DNA of 55,188 nt from NCBI GenBank assembly GCA_000226015.1, contig JH154812.1:1161-56348 (forward strand), written 5' to 3'. Below are positions 47,501-55,188 of this stretch, in pieces; the stretch's first letter is position 1, and each line of letters opens with the position of its first letter. The position numbers were made by a program, and so were the translations under genes. Under the pieces are notes generated by a model. That model saw only the letters and a program-made list of their open reading frames with translations. It was not told the DNA's origin and did not search any database. The stretch is from Mnemiopsis leidyi. Taxonomy: Eukaryota; Ctenophora; Tentaculata; Lobata; Bolinopsidae.

Positions 47501-50500
47501 GCACCTCCACCAGTATCAAGTCTCTCCATGGAGAGGGTTACCAGCTCACCATCTCTGTTGAGAACCAGGATAGAATGTTTTTACCACTTCTTCAGCAGTA
47601 CTTGCCGGGCGCAAAAATGATAAGAAAGAGCTACAAAGAACAGGTTTTCTCCATATCAGATGACGATAAAGTCAATTTGATAAAACTGCTGAGACAGTTG
47701 GACGAGGAAGTGACGAAATCAGAAATAACTGGGTATGGGTTGATGGAGAGCGACCTTGAAGGTGCCCTTGCGAATCTCATCAAAAACCAAACCATACAAT
47801 CAGATGTAGCTTTAGAAAGCGCTGAGGCTACGGGTTTCGTATCTAAACTAAAATATTGGATGTTCGGAGCTGCTGATGATATTGATCATAGTCCAACGAT
47901 TAACGGGCCGAACTCGATAGCACAAAAGCAGTATCAAACGATGCCTAAGGACACAAACACTCACTTTTGTGATAGGTACTCGGGTGTTGCCTTGGGTTTA
48001 AACAGATTGGTTATCCTTGTCAAGAAACGAATTTTAGATGACAAGCGGAATACATTTGGTATAATAATGAAATTAGTGATACCCTTGTTCTTAATGATAT
48101 TTGGGATTACATTTTTGAAATTAAACCAAAAAGCTGAACAATTTAATTATACCCTGGACATCGGTGGTCTGGCACAAAACCCGGATTATTTGATGATAGT
48201 TGACCTGGCTCATAAGGAAATATTCAATCCAAAAAATAAGAAACTGAAAAACATCCAGAACTTGAAATATCTTGATGTGACGAAAGAGATAGAAAAAAGT
48301 GTTGGGAGGGATTACAATAATCCTGATTGTTGTTCCTACAGCTTCCTACAGCTCGAAGAATCTTGCTCAAATATAACCTGGGACTCTACAGTGTGGACTA
48401 ATTGTCTCAAAGAGCCGACATTCGGATATCGGGACTGTTTCCAGGACTGTTTTCAGCGTGATATTCTGATGGACTACCAAGGTTGTTCGGCCGGTCAGAG
48501 GCCCGGTGAAAACTCACCGGCACAAATTGATTACTTTCAAGACCGCTTTTTAAACTGGTTAGTTAGAACTTTGTTTTGCTAAGCTAGTAAGCTCCATCGA
48601 AATTAAAGGTTTGTTTTATCTTTAAGAGGCTCCTTTGGCATCCCTCCCTTGTTTGTCTTTGATGGAAGATTTAGTGAGAGTATGAGCAAATAAACATGTC
48701 CTTCGGGACTTTTCCAATCACTCTATAACAGCCCACTTCCTACCCCATCTCCAACTATCCCCCAGGTCGGTACCCTACAGTTTTAGAAAGTACCACCATC
48801 ACGTACTGACAAGCAGTGTGGAGTCTGGGAGAACTACATTGACTGCTTGGTTCTCCCCCATGAGAAGACACTCTATCTCCCAGTCTGTTAATGTCATCAA
48901 CAACATGCTTCTCGGTAATTACTTTGTGTTTGTATTGTAGTAGTATTACTGTGTTTGTATTGTAGTAGTATTACTGTGTTTGTATTGTAGTAGTATTACT
49001 GTGTTTGTATTGTAGTAGTATTACTGTGTTTGTATTGTAGTAGTATTACTGTGTTTGTATTGTAGTAGTATTACTGTGTTTGTATTGTAGTAGTATTACT
49101 GTGTTTGTATTGTAGTAGTATTACTGTGTTTGTATTGTAGTAGTATTACTGTGTTTGTATTGTAGTAGTATTACTTTGTGTTTGTATTGTAGTAGTATTA
49201 CTGTGTTTTTGTTGTAGTAGTATTACTTTATGTGTGTATTGTAGTAGCATTACTGTGACCAGATTGACGATGATTGCTTTGACATCGACTTAAATTGTGA
49301 AACAAAGTGTTTCATCATTTGTGACATGGTAACATATTTGTGAACGTACATGTTACCATATGTAAACATACATGTTACCATAACAATGTATATAATGTAT
49401 AAACGTACATGTTACCATGACAATGAATGTATGTATACTTATTCCAGGGTTCTACTCCAACAATACAGCTGGAACCATTACTACATCGTACTGGCCGTAC
49501 ACTACCATTGATGAGAGATTAGCTCAGGTAGACAAGAAAGATCAATTGCACTAGTTTCTAGTTTCTTTCTTACTTTGTGGACTGTGGTCTATGACATATC
49601 TTAGTATCTGCTGTCTGCTTGGCACTCTGACAAAAAGTCTAAAAATCTTATCACAACCTATATGGGCTAATTTGTGTCTCTGGTATCACTTAAAAAACAT
49701 ATTGCAAAACAATACCAACCACATCAGGCGTCAGAAATATCCCTACCCTTAATGATTATGGCCATGTTCACCACATTCGCTGGGACCTTCATCGCCGGAT
49801 CCTTCTCTTTGTTCCTGGTAAAGGAGAGAGTTACGAAGATGAAACACCTTCAGTTGATGGCTGGAATCAGCGGTAGAGTTTATTGGTACGATTCTCTCTG
49901 GACAATTTATTTTGACTTGGCATTTATTACTCAATATTTATGCTTTTAAGCTGGAATATCAGTAGATTTGTGGAAGATAGTAAAGAAATGTTTGGGTCTT
50001 TTTTAGACTTTTTGGATACTTTGGAAGATTAAATGTGATTATGCTTCTATTTATTTGTTTATCAATACATGTTAAAAGCAAAATATATCTTCTTGCAAGC
50101 AGTGAACTAAACCAAGTAAAGACACTGATTCCCCTCCAAGGTATGCAAATCTACTGTGGGATCACCTAGTCTTCCTCCTATTCACTGCTACCACCCTCAC
50201 TCTCCTCGCTCTCTTCTCCATCGCAGAGTTCGGGGGCTTAAACGGCCTAGCACTGTTCATGTTGATGGTGATGTTCGCATACGCGGCTCTTCCTATCACT
50301 CATCTGCTTTCCATGATTGTGAGTACGTTTGTTACTTTTTTAATGTTGTTCTCATTGGTAATTGATATTCTAATTGTACTGTATCGTTGTGAACAGTTTT
50401 GCTCTGTAACTTACTCGAAAATCAATGAATCAACAGACTATTAAAATGCTTACACCCTAGTAACTTAGCCTATCTCAGATAGACTCAGCAGTTCTATGCT

Positions 50501-53500
50501 TCCACCCTCGTAACTGAGCCTATCTCAGATAGACTCAGCAGTTCTCTGCTTACACCCTCGTAACTTAGCCTATCTCAGATAGACTCAGCAGTTCTCTGCT
50601 TCGCTGTGACCTGCACGTCGGGGTTCCTATTGGGTATGTGCGGAATCATGCTCTCTATCTCAGATAGACAATTCTCATCTGGACTCTGTGTTGGCTCTTA
50701 TACCATATTCAGCGCTTGGGATAGGTAATTTTCGTATGAATGTGTTACAATGTTACCATGGTTACAATGTTACGTGTTCTATTACTATTTGATAGTAGGG
50801 GAAAAAGGTTAACGGCCGAGGCAGGGTTGGAGCAGGGTATTGGGCAGGGTTGGATTCAGGATTTTTAGATTCGAATAAAACAAAATTTTACGAATACCTT
50901 ATACCATCTCCAGGTATCATTGATTTGTACACAAACGAAAATCTCAAGAGCTTCAACGCTGTCTGTAACTGTACGTCTGGATTTGTCGACAGCCCATTCA
51001 GGTGACTCAATACATTTTCATAAGGACAAGGGCAATCCCAAGGTGTGGAGCCGCTACTTTTACAAAGCTAGCGTGCGACCCTGACCTCAACACTTTAGTT
51101 TACCACTTGTAGATCCTTAGTTTACCACTAGAACACTTTTGAACCACTTGTAGATCCTTAGTTTACCACTAGAACACTTGTCGATCCTTAAGCTTAGTTT
51201 ACCACCTATGAATCAATAATTATCGTGCCTAACATTATGAAACCACTCATCATACTTTCTCCAGCACCGAGTCGCCCGGAGTGGGACTACAACTTTTATC
51301 ACTAGCTATTGAGGGTTCAGTTCTCACTGTACTTCTTATCTGTGTAGAGGAGCTCGTTGTTTTCATACAGGTCTGTTTAAATCACAAACTCAGTTTGAAA
51401 TGACTTCTGTTAAGAATGGACGTCGGAATTCTTGCGGATTAGTGGGAAATTTTTAACATCTTATCATGTCTTTACCATCTTATCATAACTAATTTTAACA
51501 TCTTATCATATCTTGACCAAATATTTCCTACTCCTTTCGAAGAATTCTAACTAATTTTAACATCTTATCATATCTTGGCCAAATATTTCCTACTCCTTCC
51601 CAAGAATTCTAATTTCTTTTAAGTTTTGAAGCGTAAACTATGCTTAAATGAATCAAGAAATTGCCACACGTAAAAATAAGAATATTGATTAATAAAAATT
51701 TCCCGGTTTACATCAAAATGTTTACACAGTTATACTACTATCGTGAAGACGTGAGGAACCTAGTTCAAGTAGATGGTGATGTTTACAAAGAACGGAGAGA
51801 CATGAAGAAGGAAGTTGCTGATGGTTATCCTGTCGTCGTGGATTCCATCTCGAAGGTGTTGTCGGACAGACTAGTATGTTTTAACACAATCTCAAAATTT
51901 GTTCTTTAAAATTGGGATATTTTTGTCCCATCTTAAAGGTTCTGTAGAAGAGGATGGAAATTTCTTGCTTCATCTTAAAAAGTTTGTCTAAAATTTGTCA
52001 TGATTTGACTGGAACCTTAATTTCTATCTACAAGAAAACGATAATCTCACTTTTCAAAAAAAACAATCCTCCGCCTTTTTTCTGAACTGGACATAACAAA
52101 TACTCAAATAATAAGTTTTAAGGGGACTATCTAGGCCCAAAAAGCACTATGCCCAAAAAGCACTAGATCAAAAGCTATTAATAAATACAGCCTATTTTTA
52201 TGGTCCTGGTGTAGCTTGATAGTATAGAGACTTTATTGTAGTTCCTTGCTACCAACAGTTTAGGCATCAGTCGTTGTCATTGTTTCGTCAGGATTTCCAT
52301 TTACCATCCCCACTTCGCAGGATGGATGAGCTAAGAACCCCGATCGATGTTCATATGCGTCTCTTTCGAGACTGTGAGAATTCGAAAATCCTTTAACTGA
52401 TCCGGCTCGTCCCTTTTTGATATAACGGAAGAAGAATTTTCTAAATCCCTTTATGGTAATAAAGTAGACAGCGGGATTGATAAAAACATTGAAAGTTTCA
52501 AGCTGAAATATGATTCTGGTGGAATAAAAAGCAAATGATGATTTCAACAGGTAGTCTGAGCCTTCTTGACTCTCGTATATCGCGAACCACACACAGAAAG
52601 GCACGATGTGGAGTAGGAAAAACAGAGCCACGAGAATAGTCACAACGATATTCTTCTTATTGACCGCAGTCTTTGCCATGGCAACAGCAACAAAGACCAA
52701 CATAACACTTGCCACACTCAAGATTAAAGTGGGGAGTAACATAAACGTTCCAACCATGATCAACTCAATCCCGGAGTACTTGTTATTGTCTCTGGTTGTA
52801 CCGTACAGATCACAGGAAAGTTCAGAATAGAACATAATGTAGTATCCTGTAAGGGTCAAACAGAAGTGCCAGAGCCAGTTGATAAGGAAAACAGAGAGCG
52901 CTGCCATGGTTACCGAGTATACTTGTAGTCTTGACACGTGGAGAGTGCCTAGAGGGTTCAAACAACGGACGATCTTGTTTACCGACATTGTGCATACCAG
53001 GAACAGACTACTCTGGATAAAGCTGCCTTTGGTGGAGAAAACAATGACAGCAAGAACTTCACCCAAGATCCAACGGTTACCGGCAATCACCGACAGCAGT
53101 TTGGGGAGACATTGGAAGAGACCTTGACACATATCAATGACACAGAGACTTCTTACGATATGTATTGACATCTTGTCTAGTCTTATTGCATTGAACTTCA
53201 AAGAGGAGAACAAGACGAAGCCATTACCAGTGAAGCAAAGGAGGAGGGAGATGGTTTTCCATGTAGACAGAATTATCCGTTCTGTTGATGTGATGTTGGC
53301 TGGGTGAAGGGATTCATTTAAGAGCTTCATCGCTGAAATATAGACATTTTATTTAGGTAGTAGAGTTGGCTGATCCCTAAAAATTTGGAAATTTCATTTT
53401 GGATTATCTCACTAATTCACTAACTCACAAAGATAATGATGCTACCATGGATAAACTACATTATTGACTCCTAAGCAACTACTTCAACTTTAGATGGGGG

Positions 53501-55188
53501 GTATGGGGGTGGGGGTGAGTCATCGATTATCACCATGAAACCTTGGAATTTGCCCCATTGTAATGATTAATGGTCAAAAAGTTTGACGTACATTTTTAAA
53601 TTTGATTGTCAAATTTCGAAGTCGAACTTTGTGTTCACCACTTTGCCCTTGGTAAATTTAGACTTTTGCTTTGGTCAAGGTCAACATTTTGTTCATTCCA
53701 CCACGGAAGTATTGAACCCCCTTGTGATAGTGCTAGCCGCTAGATATATGAATATGAGCAATGAGAATCAACTAGCAATGTACGAAAGGCTCCCGGAAAC
53801 GGCCTGTCACAGTTAAAACAGCTTTAAACTTTCTAATGGTTCCTAAGGAGTGTGCAAGGCTCTTATACAAAGCTAGAATAAAAATAATAAAAATAATAAT
53901 TATCACCACCAAAATCCGACCACTTTAAACCATCTACTTTACTTTTTTGCCTTCGGACAAAAAAGTATTAGAGATGGAAAAAATAATAAAAAGCTAGAAT
54001 CTGTGTTCACAGCAGTAGCTAAAGGTAATTATCTAATTATATTGCACAATCTATACTAAAAACAGGTGCAAGCACCACAATTTCTAACTTAATTGTTCAT
54101 ACGTTACATGATCGAAATAACTACACGACGCACGTGCACAAGTGTGCAACGCGGCCAATGTACACCGTGTGTCCAACAATGTTTGCGGGTGTTGATTGAT
54201 TTTGACCGGCTTTAAATTCGCACGGCCAATTTTCACTAAAAATTAAATGTTTATATAATGTATATAAAAATTGTATGTATATATATATTTAAGATCTGAA
54301 GATTTGACCTCATATATGATATTATACTGTATATATATATATACAGTATTATTTAAAATATGAGGTCAAATCTTCAGATCTTAAATTTTTAAACACACTA
54401 GTTGCTAAGAAACAAAGAGATCGGATGGAAAAATGTCTCCTTAAGAAGTTTTGACTGGTTGCTAGGTATTAGATCATTCCAAAATCCATGAAAAATAGAA
54501 GAAGAAAAATCTTCAGGAGAACTGCCTGAAGGCTGTATTGCCGTATTACAGTACTATAGTACATAAACTCAAGCATGCAAATCGAAACTTTTCCAAACCA
54601 GGTGTCTATAATTACCCACAGTATCGGTTAGAAACAAGAACAAGGTGAATCCTGGACCACGAAGAACACACAAAATAGTCCAGCACGTGAATCTGTAAAA
54701 ATAACAATTACAGGTTCTGAACAACGTGACATTCGGGATGCAGAAGACTCAATGTGTAGCGCTGCTGGGACACAACGGAGCCGGGAAAACTACCCTGTTT
54801 TCTATCCTCAGTGGAGAAGTAATACCCACTTTCGGGTGTGTCAACCTGTTCGGTAAGTTCTGTAGACAAGGAACAGAAAACTCTCAGTAAGTTGTGTAGA
54901 CAAGGAACAGAAAACTCTCAGTAAGTTGTGTAGACAAGGAACAGAAAAGTCTCAGTAAGTTGTGTAGACAAGGAACAGAAAACTCTCAGTAAGTTGTGTA
55001 GACAAGGAACAGAAAACTCTCAGTAAGTTGTGTAGACAAGGAACAGAAAACTCTCAGTAAGTTGTGTAGACAAGGAACAGAAAAGTCTCAGTAAGTTGTG
55101 TAGACAAGGAACAGAAAAGTCTCAGTAAGTTGTGTAGACAAGGAACAGAAAAGTACTCAGTAAAGTTGTGTAGACAAGGAACAGAAAA
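41506..55188 (+). CDS. ABCA-family ATP-binding cassette transporter (partial, about 1400 aa in window)
   Basis: Exons read: 41506-41629, 41915-42065, 42500-42688 (start variable), 43075-43197 or 43440-43559, 44273-44349, 44784-44867, 45124-45232, 45459-45535, 45722-45809, 46200-47023, 47182-47252, 47404-48557, 48766-48914, 49448-49527, 49728-49885, 50141-50318, 50579-50633, 50668-50724, 50914-51001, 51265-51370, 51730-51855, 54714-54852, then off the edge. Layout is the ABCA full transporter: TM1 (exon 1), large extracellular loop with paired cysteines, TM2-6, NBD1 with Walker A GYNGAGKTT (46654-46680), YCPQYN Q-loop, LSGGMKRKL signature, ILDEPTTGMD across an intron, and H-loop THDMDEAD; then TM7, second loop, TM8-12, and NBD2 Walker A GHNGAGKTT (54768-54794). 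Such proteins move lipids across membranes. A short exon just before NBD2 may be missing from the model. Confidence 0.85.
42240..42540 (+). repeat. 48-bp tandem repeat carrying six in-frame splice acceptors of the ABCA gene
   Basis: Six acceptors TTTTCAG end at 42259, 42307, 42355, 42403, 42451 and 42499, exactly 48 bp apart. The reading frame stays open through all copies; each adds 16 residues containing SLSKLDFVFR. Any of the six can join exon 2 in the correct phase (2). Confidence 0.9.
43075..43559 (+). other. Pair of homologous, apparently mutually exclusive exons in the ABCA gene
   Basis: Exon A (43075-43197, 123 nt) and exon B (43440-43559, 120 nt) both have phase 2 at both ends. Their peptides share DW, PGP-x-DW-x-C, C-[LI]-G-[KR]-KV and LKE at matching positions. 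Exon A ends with TG and exon B begins with A, so joining them makes TGA. Either alone joins exon 3 and exon 44273-44349 without a stop. Confidence 0.85.
44457..44663 (-). pseudogene. Possible transposase remnant (DDE superfamily)
   Basis: The minus-strand frame contains EAGNVISPIMIIKGK, which resembles the AAGNVLPPMxIFKGK stretch of pogo/Tigger-type DDE transposases, then a basic Cys-containing end. It lies inside an ABCA intron and the frame is only 68 codons. Similarity is by eye only. Confidence 0.35.
45867..46085. mobile_element. Foldback (MITE-like) element in an ABCA intron
   Basis: The two halves are inverted copies of each other over nearly the full 219 bp. The first and last 25 bp (GGGTCGTATGAAAGAATAC and on) differ by one base. 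The interior repeats CTAATGGGACCCTA-like words. AAACT or AAAACT occurs on both flanks, a weak hint of a target duplication. No coding capacity. Confidence 0.75.
48924..49250 (+). repeat. 25-bp minisatellite following an ABCA donor
   Basis: About 13 copies of TGTGTTTGTATTGTAGTAGT plus ATTAC, the last few degenerate. It starts about 10 bp after the donor of exon 48766-48914. Each copy contains TTTGTATTGTAG, which resembles a splice acceptor. Confidence 0.9.
50447..50600 (+). repeat. 50-bp tandem repeat carrying three splice acceptors of the ABCA gene
   Basis: Three copies place the acceptor CTATCTCAG at 50478, 50528 and 50578, each followed by ATAGACTCAGCAGTTCT. Because 50 is not a multiple of three, only the third acceptor, which leads straight into the full exon, keeps the frame. 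A fourth CTATCTCAG-ATAGAC copy lies at 50655-50669. Confidence 0.85.
52260..53330 (-). CDS. Rhodopsin-class G-protein-coupled receptor, intronless, nested in an ABCA intron (356 aa)
   Basis: A single uninterrupted frame of 356 residues; the ATG lies two bases after TATTTCAG. Seven hydrophobic segments are visible. TM1 has GN (TGNGF), TM2 a central Asp (CVIDM), TM6 a proline (HIVPF) and TM7 the NPxxY motif as NPAVY, so it belongs to the rhodopsin class. The DRY motif at the end of TM3 is replaced by NKI (SVNKIVRC). Two potential N-glycosylation sites (NES, NIT) lie in the short N terminus, and the 60-residue tail is Ser/Asp-rich. It is antisense inside the intron before the ABCA NBD2 exon. The ligand cannot be inferred. 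The intronless state fits a retrocopy origin or the common single-exon habit of this class. Confidence 0.88.
   Translation of the reverse strand: MKLLNESLHPANITSTERIILSTWKTISLLLCFTGNGFVLFSSLKFNAIRLDKMSIHIVRSLCVIDMCQGLFQCLPKLLSVIAGNRWILGEVLAVIVFSTKGSFIQSSLFLVCTMSVNKIVRCLNPLGTLHVSRLQVYSVTMAALSVFLINWLWHFCLTLTGYYIMFYSELSCDLYGTTRDNNKYSGIELIMVGTFMLLPTLILSVASVMLVFVAVAMAKTAVNKKNIVVTILVALFFLLHIVPFCVWFAIYESQEGSDYLLKSSFAFYSTRIIFQLETFNVFINPAVYFITIKGFRKFFFRYIKKGRAGSVKGFSNSHSLERDAYEHRSGFLAHPSCEVGMVNGNPDETMTTTDA
54291..54383. repeat. Hairpin with perfect 24-bp arms
   Basis: AAGATCTGAAGATTTGACCT and four more bases at 54291-54314 are repeated in inverse at 54360-54383, with a second palindrome (ATACTGTATAT...) in the loop. 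The region is AT-rich, in an ABCA intron. Probably a MITE end pair or simple foldback. Confidence 0.8.
54853..55188 (+). repeat. 34-bp tandem repeat carrying about ten splice donors
   Basis: Beginning exactly at the donor of the NBD2 exon, a 34-bp unit GTAAGTTGTGTAGACAAGGA plus ACAGAAAACTCTCA repeats about ten times to the window edge. Every junction recreates CTCA followed by GTAAGT, a good donor. Confidence 0.9.

Noticed and set aside
48610-48690. Extra ABCA exon with GSFGIPPLFVFDG
   Set aside because: It reads like protein but no acceptor/donor pair fits the phase on both sides; joining 48557 directly to 48766 keeps phase 2.
53583-53816. 77-codon plus-strand open frame as an ABCA or receptor exon
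   Set aside because: No family similarity and no suitable acceptor; lies in the intron near the receptor promoter.

Overview
The window is animal nuclear DNA. It is AT-rich, the genes carry many short introns with GT-AG (once GC-AG) borders, and the protein families are metazoan: a secreted F5/8 type C lectin, a full-size ABCA transporter and a rhodopsin-class receptor. In all 16 gene models an AG resembling a 3' splice site lies 1-20 nt before the chosen ATG. This is what spliced-leader trans-splicing would produce, so a lineage that uses it (for example ctenophores, hydrozoans, flatworms or tunicates) is plausible. I cannot name the species. All exon borders were read by eye, with reading phase checked across every junction.

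Layout. (1) 2093-27106, minus strand: eleven consecutive glutaredoxin-fold genes, called G11 to G1 here (G1 is the most 5'). Eight of the ten gaps between coding regions are only about 210-590 bp. (2) 27881-29789, plus strand: a six-exon gene for a secreted F5/8 type C (fucolectin-like) protein, head-to-head with G1. (3) 30925-33807 and 35584-38430, minus strand: two more members of the same glutaredoxin-like family, G12 and G13. (4) 41506 to the right edge, plus strand: an ABCA-type transporter that runs off the window inside its second nucleotide-binding domain. One of its introns holds an intronless antisense rhodopsin-like receptor gene (52260-53330). The rest is intergenic DNA with minisatellites, foldback or MITE-like elements and two runs of N.

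The main find is the 13-member glutaredoxin-like family. The fold is recognisable in each copy from the hydrophobic strand, the cis-proline LPQ/VPQ-[VI]F motif and (in most) a GGY-type motif. Only three adjacent copies (G8, G9, G10) keep the CxxC redox site. In the other ten both cysteines are gone, often replaced by an [NS]-[KR]-x-G pattern. Ten of the 13 nevertheless keep a separate CxxC near the C terminus. Most long members start with a hydrophobic patch followed by a Ser/Asp/Glu run that resembles a phospho-SUMO-interacting motif. This looks like a lineage-specific scaffold or sensor family, possibly expressed as a polycistron, distantly reminiscent of GRXCR-type proteins (glutaredoxin domain plus cysteine-rich tail). 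Function is not shown by the sequence.

The ABCA gene has two further notable features: a pair of homologous exons that cannot be joined to each other without creating a stop codon (apparently mutually exclusive), and tandem duplications sitting exactly on splice sites (six in-frame acceptors 48 bp apart; three acceptors 50 bp apart; about ten donors 34 bp apart).
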